64,000 bases of DNA from Burkholderia sp. WP9 (GCF_900104795.1 NZ_FNTG01000001.1:186001-250000), one strand, 5' to 3'. Shown: positions 17,556 to 27,572, numbered from the stretch's first letter. The notes: generated by a model not told the origin, from the letters alone. Numbers and translations are program-made.

Positions 17556-20180
17556 ATGAAAGCCGCCGAAATCCGCGAGAAATTCCTCAAGTTCTTCGAA
17601 TCGAAGGGCCATACGATCGTTCGCTCGTCGAGCCTTGTGCCCGGCAACGATCCGACACTGCTCTTCACCAATTCGGGAATGGTGCAGTTCAAAGATGTGT
17701 TCCTCGGCGCGGAGTCGCGTCCGTATTCCCGCGCCACGACCGCGCAGCGTAGCGTGCGCGCCGGCGGCAAGCACAACGATCTGGAAAACGTCGGCTATAC
17801 CGCGCGTCACCACACGTTCTTCGAAATGCTGGGCAACTTCTCGTTCGGCGACTACTTCAAGCGCGACGCGATCCACTACGCGTGGGAACTGCTGACAGGT
17901 GTGTACCAGCTGCCGAAAGACAAGCTGTGGGTCACCGTCTATCACGAAGACGACGAAGCGCACGACATCTGGGCGAAAGAAGTGGGCGTGCCGGTCGAGC
18001 GCATCATCCGTATCGGCGACAACAAGGGTGCGCGCTACGCGTCGGACAACTTCTGGCAGATGGCCGACACCGGCCCGTGCGGCCCGTGCTCGGAAATTTT
18101 CTACGATCACGGCCCGGACGTGTGGGGCGGCCCCCCGGGGTCTCCTGAAGAAGACGGCGACCGCTACATCGAGATCTGGAATCTCGTGTTCATGCAGTTC
18201 AATCGCGACGCGCAAGGCAACATGACGCCGCTGCCCAAGCAGTGCGTCGACACCGGCATGGGCCTGGAGCGTATCGCCGCCGTTCTGCAGCACGTGCACA
18301 GCAACTATGAGATCGACCTGTTCCAGGCGCTCATCAAGGCTGCGGGCCGCGAAACCGGCGTGAGCGACCTGACCAACAACTCGCTGAAGGTGATTGCCGA
18401 TCACATTCGCGCGTGCTCGTTCCTGATCGTCGACGGTGTGATTCCGGGCAACGAAGGCCGCGGCTACGTGCTGCGCCGGATCGTGCGCCGCGCGATCCGT
18501 CACGGCTACAAGCTGGGCAAGAAGGGCTCGTTCTTCCACCGCATGGTGGCGGACCTCGTCGCGCAAATGGGCGGTGCATATCCGGAATTGAAGGAAGCCG
18601 AGCAACGCGTGACCGACGTGCTGCGTCAGGAAGAAGAGCGCTTCTTTGAAACCATCGAACACGGCATGTCGATTCTCGAGAGCGCGTTGGCCGATCTGGA
18701 CGCCAAGGGCGGTAAGACGCTCGACGGCGAACTCGCATTCAAGCTGCACGACACGTATGGTTTCCCGCTGGATCTGACGGCAGACGTGTGCCGCGAGCGC
18801 GAAGTCACGGTCGACGAAGCCGCGTTCGACGAAGCCATGGCGCGTCAGCGCGAACAGGCTCGCGCGGCCGGCAAGTTCAAGATGGCGCAAGGCCTCGAAT
18901 ACTCGGGCGCGAAGACCACGTTCCACGGCTACGAAGAAATCGTCTTCGACGACGCGAAGGTGATCGCGCTGTACGTGGACGGCGCTTCGGTGCAGGAAGT
19001 GAACCACGGCCAGCAGGCGGTGGTCGTGCTGGACCACACGCCGTTCTACGCGGAATCGGGCGGCCAGGTCGGCGACCAGGGCGTGCTGGCCAATGCGAGC
19101 GTGCGCTTCGCGGTGAGCGATACGCTGAAGGTGCAGGCCGACGTGGTCGGTCATCACGGCACGCTCGAGCAGGGCACGCTGAAGGTGGGCGACGTCGTCA
19201 AGGCGGAAATCGACGCGGTGCGCCGCGCCCGCACGGCTCGCAACCACTCGGCCACGCACTTGATGCACAAGGCGTTGCGCGAAGTGCTCGGCACGCACGT
19301 GCAACAGAAGGGCTCGCTCGTCGACGCGGACAAGACCCGTTTCGACTTCGCGCACAACGCGCCGATGACAGACGAGCAGATCCGCCGCGTCGAGGAAATC
19401 GTCAATGCCGAAGTGCTGGCGAACGCGCCGGGCATCGTGCAGGTCATGCCGTTCGACGAAGCCGTGAAGGGCGGTGCGATGGCGCTGTTCGGCGAAAAGT
19501 ACGGCGACGAAGTGCGCGTGCTCGACCTGGGTTTTTCGCGTGAATTGTGCGGCGGTACGCACGTGCATCGCACCGGCGACATCGGCCTCTTCAAGATCGT
19601 GATGGAAGGCGGCGTGGCGGCGGGCATCCGTCGCGTGGAAGCGATTACGGGCGACAACGCCGTGCGCTTCGTGCAGGATCTCGACGCGCGCATCAATGCG
19701 GCCGCTGCCGTGCTGAAGGCGCAACCGTCGGAATTGACGCAGCGTATCGTCCAGGTGCAGGACCAGGTGAAGTCGCTGGAAAAGGAACTGAGCGCGCTGA
19801 AGTCGAAAATGGCGTCGAGCCAGGGCGACGAACTGGCCGGTCAGGCGATCGAAGTCGGCGGCGTGCACGTGCTGGCGGCTACGCTCGAAGGCGCGGACGT
19901 GAAGACGCTGCGCGAAACCGTCGACAAGCTGAAGGACAAGCTGAAGAGCGCGGCGATCGTGCTGGCATCGGTCGAAGGCGGCAAGGTGAGCCTGATCGCC
20001 GGTGTCACGGCGGACGCCAGCAAGAAGGTCAAGGCAGGCGAACTGGTGAACTTCGTCGCGCAGCAAGTCGGCGGCAAGGGTGGTGGCCGTCCGGACATGG
20101 CCCAGGCGGGCGGCACCGAGCCGGCGAATCTGCCGGCGGCACTGGCCGGCGTCAAGGGCTGGGTCGAAGGCCAGCTCTGA
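17556..20180 (+). CDS. alaS: alanyl-tRNA synthetase
   Basis: 874 residues, full length. The N-terminal catalytic core begins with the usual [14 protein letters not shown], followed by [15 protein letters not shown] and [19 protein letters not shown]. The editing domain has the zinc-binding HxxxH (HSATHLMH, about residue 565) and CGGTHV motifs that hydrolyse mischarged Ser- or Gly-tRNA-Ala. The C-terminal DHHA1-type domain ends in [11 protein letters not shown]. No recX is upstream. A stem-loop terminator follows. The 950-residue opposite-strand frame over this gene is a GC-bias shadow. Confidence 0.97.
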   Translation: MKAAEIREKFLKFFESKGHTIVRSSSLVPGNDPTLLFTNSGMVQFKDVFLGAESRPYSRATTAQRSVRAGGKHNDLENVGYTARHHTFFEMLGNFSFGDYFKRDAIHYAWELLTGVYQLPKDKLWVTVYHEDDEAHDIWAKEVGVPVERIIRIGDNKGARYASDNFWQMADTGPCGPCSEIFYDHGPDVWGGPPGSPEEDGDRYIEIWNLVFMQFNRDAQGNMTPLPKQCVDTGMGLERIAAVLQHVHSNYEIDLFQALIKAAGRETGVSDLTNNSLKVIADHIRACSFLIVDGVIPGNEGRGYVLRRIVRRAIRHGYKLGKKGSFFHRMVADLVAQMGGAYPELKEAEQRVTDVLRQEEERFFETIEHGMSILESALADLDAKGGKTLDGELAFKLHDTYGFPLDLTADVCREREVTVDEAAFDEAMARQREQARAAGKFKMAQGLEYSGAKTTFHGYEEIVFDDAKVIALYVDGASVQEVNHGQQAVVVLDHTPFYAESGGQVGDQGVLANASVRFAVSDTLKVQADVVGHHGTLEQGTLKVGDVVKAEIDAVRRARTARNHSATHLMHKALREVLGTHVQQKGSLVDADKTRFDFAHNAPMTDEQIRRVEEIVNAEVLANAPGIVQVMPFDEAVKGGAMALFGEKYGDEVRVLDLGFSRELCGGTHVHRTGDIGLFKIVMEGGVAAGIRRVEAITGDNAVRFVQDLDARINAAAAVLKAQPSELTQRIVQVQDQVKSLEKELSALKSKMASSQGDELAGQAIEVGGVHVLAATLEGADVKTLRETVDKLKDKLKSAAIVLASVEGGKVSLIAGVTADASKKVKAGELVNFVAQQVGGKGGGRPDMAQAGGTEPANLPAALAGVKGWVEGQL

Positions 20181-20194
20181 TTCGAGCATGATTG

Positions 20195-20244
20195 GGCCAC
20201 ACCGCGCGCCGCAGTTTGGGCGTGCCGTGTGGCCTGAGTTTTTT
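20195..20244 (+). terminator. terminator after alaS
   Basis: GGCCACAC and GTGTGGCC form an 8-bp stem around a 24-base GC-rich loop that can fold further, followed by TGAG and six T. It lies 15 bases after the alaS stop codon. Confidence 0.8.
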
Positions 20245-20352
20245 AGGTCTGTCACGCCAGTTTGTTCATTGGCGTGGCGCCCCGCCTCGCGAGGATTCCC
20301 TCGTAGTTCACCTTCGCACAATTGATCTCATGCCGCGCCGCGCAGGCATAAT

Positions 20353-20571
20353 CGCAACCGCAACCGCAACCGCAACCGCAACCGCAACCGCAACCGCAAC
20401 CGCAACCGCAACCGCAACCGCAACCGCAACCGCAACCGCAACCGCAACCGCAACCGCAACCGCAACCGCAACCGCAACCGCAACCGCAACCGCAACCGCA
20501 ACCGCAACCGCAACCGCAACCGCAACCGCAACCGCAACCGCAACCTCAGCCACAGCCACAGCCACAGCGGC
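20353..20571. repeat. perfect (CGCAAC)32 microsatellite with a diverged CACAGC tail
   Basis: From 20353 to 20544 the six-base unit CGCAAC is repeated 32 times without a mismatch (192 bases). It is followed by CTCAGC and three CACAGC units. It begins about 110 bases after the alaS terminator and ends a few bases from the stop codon of the LysR gene. It therefore lies in the 3' region of that gene and not in a promoter. Frames running through it are low-complexity artefacts. Confidence 0.98.
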
Positions 20572-20575
20572 AAGA

Positions 20576-21493
20576 TCAGGAAGCACCTTCCGCCGCAGTT
20601 GCTGGCTCAGGCAAATTCGCGACACTTTCCCGAGTCACCATTGCCTGCTTGAGCGCGTTCAGTGCGGACGAAAAATGCCCGCGCCGCCACACGAGCAATG
20701 TCTCGATCTCGCCGATATCCGGTAGCTCATGCACCGCGATATTGCTGGCGTCAGCCTGCAAATCCAGCACCGATCGTGGCGCGACCGCCACTCCCGCGCC
20801 GGCGGCCACGCAAGCCACGATCGCGTGGTAGGAGCCCAACTCCAGCACGCGCGCGGGCCTCACGCCGTGTTCCAGATACCACTTCTCGATGTAGGCCCGG
20901 TAAGCGCAACCGCGCTCGAACGCGATCAGCGTTGACAGCGCAATGTCCCGTACGTCGTGGATCGGCCGATGCCCGCGGGGCGTCAGCATCACCAGCTCCT
21001 CCCTGAACACAGGCACCGACTCGAATAATTCGCCGAGCGCGGCGGGGTCCAACGGCGTTGCCACCAACGCCGCATCCACTTCGAATTCGCGCACCCGCTC
21101 GATCAGCTTGCCGGTCGTGCCGGTTTCCAGTTCCAGTGCAACTGCGGGCCACCGCTGGTGGTAATGCGCGAGCAACGCGGGAAGACGCGTTGCCGCGACG
21201 CTTTCCATCGTGCCCAAACGCAGGCGCCCGCTCGGACGATCCTCGCGCACCGCGTGACGCGCCTCGTCGGCGAGCGCGAGCAGTCGTTCGGCATATGGCA
21301 GCAGCGTCTCGCCGGCCGGCGTCAGCACGAGACGGCGGCCGTCGCGGATAAACAGGTCGGTGCCCAGTTGCTCTTCAAGCTGCTTGATGCGCGTGGTGAC
21401 GTTCGATTGCACGCGGTTGAGCTTGGCAGCGGCGCGCGTCACGCCGTTTTCCCGCACGACGGCGCGAAAAATGGTCAGGGCGGCCAGATCCAT
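20576..21493 (-). CDS. LysR-family transcriptional regulator
   Basis: 305 residues from ATG 21493, preceded by AGGAGAG. The N-terminal winged HTH (about residues 1-60) has the classical pattern FRAVVRENGVTRAAAKLNRV, SNVTTRIKQLEEQLG and LFIRDGRRLVLTPAGE. The remainder is the substrate-binding LysR co-inducer domain with RLRLGTMESVAATRLP at the start. It is transcribed divergently from the MFS transporter, 116 bases away, so it most likely controls that gene and itself. The stop codon lies right beside the hexanucleotide array, so the array is in the 3' end of this mRNA. Confidence 0.9.
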   Translation of the reverse strand: MDLAALTIFRAVVRENGVTRAAAKLNRVQSNVTTRIKQLEEQLGTDLFIRDGRRLVLTPAGETLLPYAERLLALADEARHAVREDRPSGRLRLGTMESVAATRLPALLAHYHQRWPAVALELETGTTGKLIERVREFEVDAALVATPLDPAALGELFESVPVFREELVMLTPRGHRPIHDVRDIALSTLIAFERGCAYRAYIEKWYLEHGVRPARVLELGSYHAIVACVAAGAGVAVAPRSVLDLQADASNIAVHELPDIGEIETLLVWRRGHFSSALNALKQAMVTRESVANLPEPATAAEGAS

Positions 21494-21609
21494 GATTCTC
21501 TCCTGGCGATTGGTGATATCCGAATTATTCATTTTTCGTGATCGAAAGGTCAAGCTATCATGAATTCAGCCATTCCGATCCTGCTAACGGCATCTATCAC
21601 CGCCCGCTC

Positions 21610-23178
21610 ATGAACGAATTCGCCTCCATTGCGCGCGGCAGCCTAGCCGGGCACCACGCCGCCCGCCGCGCCGCGCTTGCCTGCATGGTCACACTGGCCG
21701 TTGCGCTCGGCATCGGCCGATTTGCGTTCACGCCGCTCTTGCCTCTGATGCTGCACGGCGGCGCATTTGGCCAGCCGCAGATCGACATTCAGCATGGTGG
21801 GTGGCTTGCGTCGTTCAATTACGCGGGCTATTTCGTCGGCGCGGTCAGTTGCGCCGCGCTGCGGATCGAGCCGGCGCGCATGGTGCGCGCGGGGCTTGCC
21901 GCGACGGTGCTGCTGACGCTGGCGATGGGCGTGACGAGTCAGTTCTGGGTATGGGCGGCGGTACGCTTCGTCGCCGGCGCGGTCAGTGCGATGACGTTCG
22001 TTTTCGCGTCGCAGTGGGGCTTGCGGCGGCTTGCCGAACTCGGTGCGCCGGAGTGGGGCGGGGTGATCTATACGGGGCCGGGTGTGGGTATCGTCGGAAC
22101 GGGTCTGCTGGTCACGGTGGCGGATGGGTACGGGCCCTCGACGGGGTGGCTCGGTTTTGGGCTTGTCGCCGCAGTTCTGGCGATTGTGGTTTGGCCGGTT
22201 TTCACCGCTCGCGGGAATGAGCGGGGTGTTCGAGTGGCGGGCGGCGGTGCCGCGCCTGCCTATGCCGCCGCGGCAGGCTCGGGCACGACGAGCGTGGGCG
22301 CGACAAGCGCGGGCACGACAGGCGCGGGCACGACAGGCGCGGGCGCGACGAGCGCGGGCGCGACAGGCGCGGGCACGACAAGCGCGGGCACGACGAACGC
22401 GGGCACGACAAGCGCGGGCACGACAAGCGCGGGCACGACAGGCGCGGGCTCGACAAGCACGGGCACTACAAGCGCCACCACTGGCAGCGCCGCCACAGAT
22501 CGCGCCCCCGCAGCCCACGCCGCTACCGCCTCCGCCACTACGACTCCCGCCACTCCGACCCCCGCCACTAAGACCCACACCGCCCACACCACCACCCGCC
22601 CCGCCGACGCCTTCTGGCTCATCCTCCTCTACGGCATCCCCGGCTTCGGCTACATCATCACCGCGACTTTCCTGCCGGTGATCGCGCGTCACGCGTTGCC
22701 CGGTTCGTCCTGGCCCGACCTGTTCTGGCCGATGTTCGGCGCGGCGCTGATCGTCGGCGCACTGCTGGCCGCGCGTTTGCCGGTGCATTGGGACAATCGC
22801 AAGCTGCTGGCCGGCTGTTACGTGCTGCAGGCGTGCGGCATCGCGCTCGGTATCGTCTGGCCGACAGCAGGCGGCTTCTCATTCGGCAGCATCCTGATCG
22901 GCTTGCCGTTTACCGCGATCACCCTGTTCGCGATGCGCGAGGCGAGGCGTCTGCGTGGCGACGACGCTGCCGCGCTGATGGGTTATGCGACGGCGGCCTA
23001 TGGTGTCGGTCAGATCGTCGGCCCGCTGGTCGCGGCGCCGATTGCCGCACAGAGCGGGTCGTTTTCGCCGGCGCTGTGGCTGGCGGCGACCGCGTTGCTG
23101 GTGGGCGCGGCCGGGCTGATCGTCGTCGCGCGCATGACTCGTGGCCGTGGCCGCATGCCCGATTGCGGCTGCAACTGA
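21610..23178 (+). CDS. YbfB/YjiJ-like MFS transporter with a repeat-bearing central loop
   Basis: 522 residues from ATG 21610. The first six membrane segments run from ACMVTLAVALGIGRFAFTPL to about residue 200, and the second six resume at FWLILLYGIPGFGYI. The conserved GRFAFTPLLPLM block is typical of the YbfB/YjiJ branch. Between the halves lies an extra loop of about 130 residues, rich in Thr, Ala, Gly and Ser. It is encoded by a 15-bp tandem repeat (12 units) followed by a Pro/Thr-rich stretch. Related transporters are about 390-400 residues and lack this insert. The repeat keeps the frame, so copy changes would lengthen or shorten the loop without breaking the protein. The substrate is unknown. 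Confidence 0.87.
   Translation: MNEFASIARGSLAGHHAARRAALACMVTLAVALGIGRFAFTPLLPLMLHGGAFGQPQIDIQHGGWLASFNYAGYFVGAVSCAALRIEPARMVRAGLAATVLLTLAMGVTSQFWVWAAVRFVAGAVSAMTFVFASQWGLRRLAELGAPEWGGVIYTGPGVGIVGTGLLVTVADGYGPSTGWLGFGLVAAVLAIVVWPVFTARGNERGVRVAGGGAAPAYAAAAGSGTTSVGATSAGTTGAGTTGAGATSAGATGAGTTSAGTTNAGTTSAGTTSAGTTGAGSTSTGTTSATTGSAATDRAPAAHAATASATTTPATPTPATKTHTAHTTTRPADAFWLILLYGIPGFGYIITATFLPVIARHALPGSSWPDLFWPMFGAALIVGALLAARLPVHWDNRKLLAGCYVLQACGIALGIVWPTAGGFSFGSILIGLPFTAITLFAMREARRLRGDDAAALMGYATAAYGVGQIVGPLVAAPIAAQSGSFSPALWLAATALLVGAAGLIVVARMTRGRGRMPDCGCN
22285..22464 (+). repeat. 15-bp tandem repeat, 12 units, inside the MFS gene
   Basis: Twelve consecutive 15-base units of the form (A/G/T)CGACAAGCGCGGGC with few substitutions, each encoding five residues of the type (T/A/S)-T-(S/G)-A-G. 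The array lies entirely in the cytoplasmic central loop of the transporter. Most substitutions are in the first and middle positions of the unit. Confidence 0.97.
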
Positions 23179-23299
23179 GCGCGTATCGACGCGACCGCCC
23201 CCGCCGGCCCGCAACCGGAAAACAAATAACCGAAGGGCGCACTAAAATGACCGCTTTCCCGTCATCTCAGCGCGCCTGTCGCCGGGCGCGCCGCCAGCC

Positions 23300-24331
23300 A
23301 TGCAACATTTCGCGTCCGACAACTACGCCGGCATCTGCCCCGAAGCGCTCGAAGCGCTGATCGCCGCCAACAACAGCGGCCACGAGCCGGCCTACGGCGA
23401 CGACTCCTGGACCAACCAGGTATGCGACCGTCTGCGTGAGCTGTTCCAGACCGACTGCGAAGTGTTCTTCGTATTCAACGGCACGGCCGCCAATTCGCTG
23501 GCGCTCGCGTCGCTATGCCAGTCGTACCATTCGGTGATCTGCCACGAACTCGCGCATATCGAAACCGACGAATGCGGCGGACCGGAGTTCTTCTCGGGCG
23601 GCTCGAAACTGCTGACGGCGCCGGGCGTCGGCGGCAAACTCACGCCGGACGCGATCGAAGCGGTGGTCACACGCCGTGCCGACATCCACTACCCGAAACC
23701 GAAAGTCGTCACGCTGACTCAATCGACGGAAGTCGGCACGGTCTACAGCGTCGAGGAAGTGCGGGCGATCGCGGCGATCGCCAAACGGCGTCATCTGAAA
23801 GTGCATATGGACGGCGCGCGTTTCGCCAACGCGGTCGCCGCGCTGGACGTGCATCCATCGGAGATCACGTGGCGCGCGGGCGTGGACGTGCTGTGTTTCG
23901 GCGGCACCAAGAACGGCTTGCCGGTCGGTGAAGCAGTGGTGTTCTTCGACCGCGCGCTCGCCGACGATTTCGCCTACCGCCTGAAACAGGCGGGCCAACT
24001 GGCTTCGAAGATGCGCTTTATTTCCGCGCCGTGGCTGGGTCTGCTCGATAACGACGTCTGGTTGCGCAACGCGCGTCACGCGAATGCGATGGCGCAACTG
24101 CTGCAAACGCGGTTGCAGGAAATTCCGGGCGTGAGCATCATGTTCCCCAGAGAATCGAACGCGGTCTTTGCGCAGTTGCCCACGCAAGCCGCCAAGGCCA
24201 TGCGCGCGCGCGGCTGGAAGTTCTACGAGTTCATCGGCGCGGGCGGTTGCCGGCTGATGTGCGCGTGGGATACGCAGCCGGAAACGGTCGAACGGTTCGC
24301 CGCCGAGGTGCGGGAGTTGTGCGCGGCGTGA
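23300..24331 (+). CDS. ltaE: low-specificity L-threonine aldolase
   Basis: 343 residues. It is a fold-type I PLP enzyme that cleaves L-threonine or L-allo-threonine to glycine and acetaldehyde. The Schiff-base Lys is in FGGTKNGLPVG (Lys204) and the PLP-ring Asp in VHMDGARFAN (Asp171). The N-terminal FASDNYAGICPEA and AYGDDSWT blocks match the Pseudomonas-type enzyme closely. It is the first gene of a same-strand run that continues with a Nudix gene 66 bases later. Confidence 0.9.
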   Translation: MQHFASDNYAGICPEALEALIAANNSGHEPAYGDDSWTNQVCDRLRELFQTDCEVFFVFNGTAANSLALASLCQSYHSVICHELAHIETDECGGPEFFSGGSKLLTAPGVGGKLTPDAIEAVVTRRADIHYPKPKVVTLTQSTEVGTVYSVEEVRAIAAIAKRRHLKVHMDGARFANAVAALDVHPSEITWRAGVDVLCFGGTKNGLPVGEAVVFFDRALADDFAYRLKQAGQLASKMRFISAPWLGLLDNDVWLRNARHANAMAQLLQTRLQEIPGVSIMFPRESNAVFAQLPTQAAKAMRARGWKFYEFIGAGGCRLMCAWDTQPETVERFAAEVRELCAA

Positions 24332-24397
24332 CCCGAACGCCATTCCCCAGAAGTCAGACACAATCACACAAAACAAACGGGACGTCTCTCTCACGCC

Positions 24398-24928
24398 ATG
24401 ACCGAATACCGATTCTGCCCACGCTGTTCCACGCCGCTGATCGAGCGCGCCGATGAAGCGCATGAAGGCGGGCGCATCCGCCAGACCTGTCCCGATACCG
24501 AGTGCGGCTACGTCCATTGGAACAACCCGCTGCCCGTGGTGGCGGCGATCGTCGAATACGAAGGCAAGATTCTGCTGGCGCGCAATGCCGCGTGGCAGGA
24601 AGGCGTATTCGCGCTGATTACGGGCTTCCTCGAAAACGGCGAGACGCCGGAAGAGGGGATTGCCCGGGAAGTCCTCGAGGAAACTTCGTTGCACGCGGAG
24701 ACGGTCGAGCTGATCGGCGTGTATGAATTCATCCGCAAGAACGAGCTGATCATCGCGTACCACGTGAAGGCATACGGCACGGTTGCGCTCTCGCCGGAAT
24801 TGCTCGAATACCGGCTGGTCGAGCCGGCCAGGTTGCGGCCGTGGCGCGCGGGCACCGGCCAGGCGCTCGGCGAGTGGATGCGGCGGCGCGGCTTGCCGTT
24901 CGAGTTTGTCGAAAGGCCCGGGCAGTAA
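24398..24928 (+). CDS. Nudix hydrolase with N-terminal zinc ribbon
   Basis: 176 residues. The N-terminus carries a four-cysteine zinc ribbon (Cys7, Cys10 and two more at about 31 and 36). The Nudix box follows as GFLENGETPEEGIAREVLEETSL (about residues 77-99). This combination resembles NudC-like NADH pyrophosphatases but lacks the NudC SQPWPFPxS motif, so the substrate is probably different. The neighbourhood (aldolase, alcohol dehydrogenase, thioesterase) gives no firm clue. Confidence 0.87.
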   Translation: MTEYRFCPRCSTPLIERADEAHEGGRIRQTCPDTECGYVHWNNPLPVVAAIVEYEGKILLARNAAWQEGVFALITGFLENGETPEEGIAREVLEETSLHAETVELIGVYEFIRKNELIIAYHVKAYGTVALSPELLEYRLVEPARLRPWRAGTGQALGEWMRRRGLPFEFVERPGQ

Positions 24929-24976
24929 CAGACCAGGCAGCAGGTAAACGAGCTCGCGCTCAGGGAGGAGCACGGC

Positions 24977-26125
24977 ATGGCCTATATTTTCTATCTGACC
25001 CATATCCATCTCGGCTACGACGCGCTGTCGCAGTTGCCGTCGGAATGCGGACGCGTCGGCATCAAGCGGCCGCTGATCATCACGGACAAGGGCGTGGTCG
25101 CAGCCGGCCTCGCGCAGCGCGCGCTCGACGCGCTGAAGTTCGGCGACGTCCCGGTCTTCGACGACACGCCGTCGAACCCGACCGAGGCGATGGTGCTCGC
25201 GGCCGCTCAGATGTACCGTGACGAAGGCTGCGACGGCCTGATCGCGGTGGGCGGAGGATCGTCCATCGATCTGGCCAAGGGCGTAGCGATCGCCGCCACG
25301 CATCCAGGCGCGCTGACGCAATACGCGACCATTGAAGGCGGCAGCCCGAAGATCACGGCCGCGGTCGCGCCGCTGATCGCGGTTCCCACCACGGCGGGCA
25401 CGGGCAGCGAAGTCGCGCGCGGTGCAATCGTGATCCTGAACGATGGCCGCAAGCTCGGCTTTCATTCGTGGCATCTGCTGCCCAAGTCGGCGTTGTGCGA
25501 TCCGGCGCTCACGCTCGGCCTGCCGCCGGGGTTGACGGCGGCCACCGGCATGGACGCGGTTGCGCACTGCATCGAAACTTTTCTCGCGCCGGCCTTCAAT
25601 CCTCCCGCGGACGGCATCGCGCTGGACGGCTTGGAGCGCGCCTGGGCCAACATCGAACGCGCGACGGCGGACGGCAGCGATCGCGACGCGCGCCTGAACA
25701 TGATGAGCGCTTCGATGCAAGGCGCCATGGCCTTCCAGAAAGGGCTGGGCTGCGTGCACTCGTTGTCGCATCCGCTGGGCGGCCTGACGGTGAACGGGCG
25801 CACGTCGCTGCATCACGGCACGCTGAACGCGGTTGTGCTGCCCGCCGTGCTGCGTTTCAACGAGACGGCGGACAGCGTGGTGGCCGAGCGCCGCTATGCA
25901 AGAATGCGCCGCGTGATGAATTTGCCGGAGAATGCCGATCTCGCCCAGGCGCTGTTCGACATGACCGCGCGGCTCGGTTTACCGACCGGCCTCGGGCAAA
26001 TGGGCGTCGACGAAAGCATGTTCGACAAGGTGATTCAGGGTGCGCTCGCCGACCACTGTCACCGCACGAATCCGCGCGAAGCGACGGCCGACGACTACCG
26101 CCGCATGCTGAGCGAATCGCTCTGA
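24977..26125 (+). CDS. iron-containing alcohol dehydrogenase
   Basis: 382 residues of the group III dehydrogenase family, preceded by a GGGAGGAG ribosome site. NAD-binding is seen in AVGGGSSIDLAKG and VPTTAGTGSEV. The metal is held by Asp and His residues in DAVAHCIET, CVHSLSHPLGG and SLHHGTLNAV. The enzyme would reduce or oxidise an alcohol or aldehyde in the cytoplasm. Acetaldehyde from threonine cleavage by the upstream gene is a possible substrate, but this is inference. It lies 48 bases after the Nudix gene. Confidence 0.9.
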   Translation: MAYIFYLTHIHLGYDALSQLPSECGRVGIKRPLIITDKGVVAAGLAQRALDALKFGDVPVFDDTPSNPTEAMVLAAAQMYRDEGCDGLIAVGGGSSIDLAKGVAIAATHPGALTQYATIEGGSPKITAAVAPLIAVPTTAGTGSEVARGAIVILNDGRKLGFHSWHLLPKSALCDPALTLGLPPGLTAATGMDAVAHCIETFLAPAFNPPADGIALDGLERAWANIERATADGSDRDARLNMMSASMQGAMAFQKGLGCVHSLSHPLGGLTVNGRTSLHHGTLNAVVLPAVLRFNETADSVVAERRYARMRRVMNLPENADLAQALFDMTARLGLPTGLGQMGVDESMFDKVIQGALADHCHRTNPREATADDYRRMLSESL

Positions 26126-26179
26126 AAAAAACAATCGCCGCGCACCGCGCACGACAACGCTAAAGATACTCACGCCAGC

Positions 26180-26629
26180 ATGAACAAACCCGTACCCGCC
26201 GCGCGCATCGCCTACCGGCATTTCCTGCCGATCACCACGCGCTGGATGGACAACGACGTCTATGGCCATGTCAACAACGTCGTCTACTACAGCTACTTCG
26301 ACACGGTGGTGAACGAGTATCTGATCCGCACCGGCGTGCTCGATTTCGAGCATGGCGCGACGATCGGGCTGGTGGTCGAGACGCACTGCAATTACTTCGC
26401 GCCGCTGGTGTTTCCCGAGCGGATCGAAGCGGGCCTGCGGGTGGTGCGGCTCGGTACGTCGAGCGTGCGCTACGAAGTGGGGCTTTTCAAGGAGGGCGAA
26501 GATCAACCCGCCGCGCAAGGACACTTCGTGCATGTGTATGTGGATCGCGTCACACGGCGTCCGGTGAGCTTGCCCGCCGAATTGCGCGCGGCGCTCGAAC
26601 CGCTGTGCGTCGCTGGGCAGGCGGAATAG
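26180..26629 (+). CDS. 4-hydroxybenzoyl-CoA thioesterase family acyl-CoA thioesterase
   Basis: 149 residues of the single-hotdog fold. The active-site block is [19 protein letters not shown] near residue 21-39, with the catalytic Asp in [12 protein letters not shown]. It hydrolyses acyl-CoA thioesters to the acid and CoA. It ends 4 bases before livH, so it is very likely co-transcribed with the ABC transporter genes. The substrate is not defined. Confidence 0.88.
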   Translation: MNKPVPAARIAYRHFLPITTRWMDNDVYGHVNNVVYYSYFDTVVNEYLIRTGVLDFEHGATIGLVVETHCNYFAPLVFPERIEAGLRVVRLGTSSVRYEVGLFKEGEDQPAAQGHFVHVYVDRVTRRPVSLPAELRAALEPLCVAGQAE

Positions 26630-26633
26630 GCGC

Positions 26634-27572
26634 GTGCAGTCGTTCGTCATCAATCTGCTCAACGGTGTCAGTTACGGCCTGTTGCTGTTCATGCTGTCGG
26701 CAGGCTTGACGCTGATTTTCAGCATGCTCGGCGTGCTGAATTTCGCGCACGCGGGCTTTTACATGCTGGGCGCGTACGTCGGTTTTTCGGTGGCGGCGCG
26801 CGCGGGATTCTGGGGCGCGCTGGTGATCGCGCCGCTGGTCGTCGGGCTGATCGGCGCGGGCCTTGAGCGTTGGCTGTTGCGGCGCGTGCGCGTGCATGGA
26901 CATCTCGCGGAATTGCTGCTGACGTTCGGCGCCGCGTATCTGCTCGGCGAACTGGTCAAGCTCGGCTGGGGCTTGAGCCCGCTTTCCGCGACGGTGCCGG
27001 CCGTGCTCGACGGGCCGCTCTTCACGGTCTACGGCGCGGCGTTCGCGCGCTATCGGGCGTTCATGATGGCGGTATCGCTCGCCATGCTGGGCGTGCTCTA
27101 CGCGGTGTTGCGCGTGTCGAAGGCGGGGCTGATCGTGCGCGCCGCGCTCACGCACGCGAGCGCCGTCGAAGCGCTCGGCCACAACGTGCCGCGCGTGTTC
27201 ACCGGCGTGTTCGCGGCCGGCACGGCGCTCGCCGCGTTGGCCGGCGTGATCGGCGCGCCGCTCTTCGTGATCGAACCGGGCATGGCGGAGTCGCTTGGCT
27301 CGATCGTGTTCGTGGTGGTCGTGATCGGCGGACTGGGCTCGCTGAGCGGGGCGCTGGCGGCGTCGCTGCTGGTGGGCTGCGTGCAGACGCTGGCCGTGGC
27401 GAGCAATGTGTCGCTGGGCGACGTGCTGTCGCTATTCGACGCATCGCTGCCGGCGCAATGGGACGCGCTGACGCTCGCGCAACTCGCGCCGCTGATTCCG
27501 TATCTGCTGCTGGTCGCGATGCTGGCGCTGCGCCCGCGCGGCCTCTTCGGGCGGCGTGACGACCGTGCGTGA
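26634..27572 (+). CDS. livH: branched-chain amino acid type ABC permease LivH
   Basis: 312 residues starting at GTG 26634, four bases after the thioesterase stop codon. A polytopic membrane protein with the LivH blocks LLNGVSYGLLLFMLSAGLTL, GVLNFAHAGFYMLGAY and, near the end, GGLGSLSGALAAS. It forms half of the membrane channel of a HAAT-family importer. It overlaps livM by about 17 bases. There is no binding protein in the cluster, so the ligand is open; it need not be leucine. Confidence 0.9.
   Translation: MQSFVINLLNGVSYGLLLFMLSAGLTLIFSMLGVLNFAHAGFYMLGAYVGFSVAARAGFWGALVIAPLVVGLIGAGLERWLLRRVRVHGHLAELLLTFGAAYLLGELVKLGWGLSPLSATVPAVLDGPLFTVYGAAFARYRAFMMAVSLAMLGVLYAVLRVSKAGLIVRAALTHASAVEALGHNVPRVFTGVFAAGTALAALAGVIGAPLFVIEPGMAESLGSIVFVVVVIGGLGSLSGALAASLLVGCVQTLAVASNVSLGDVLSLFDASLPAQWDALTLAQLAPLIPYLLLVAMLALRPRGLFGRRDDRA

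Noticed and set aside
17469..20321. 950-residue open frame on the minus strand over alaS
   Set aside because: GC-rich codon bias leaves the opposite strand open. The plus-strand frame has all alaS motifs and the shadow has none.
20353..20571. CRISPR-like array
   Set aside because: The unit is six bases with no spacers; it is a simple tandem repeat.
20192..20725. Frames of poly-(Ala-Thr) or Ala-Val through the CGCAAC array
   Set aside because: They are translations of a microsatellite, have no ribosome site, and end in the LysR gene.
23513..25816. 767-residue minus-strand frame over ltaE, Nudix and dehydrogenase
   Set aside because: It spans three well-supported plus-strand genes and has Arg/Asp/His-rich composition typical of shadows.
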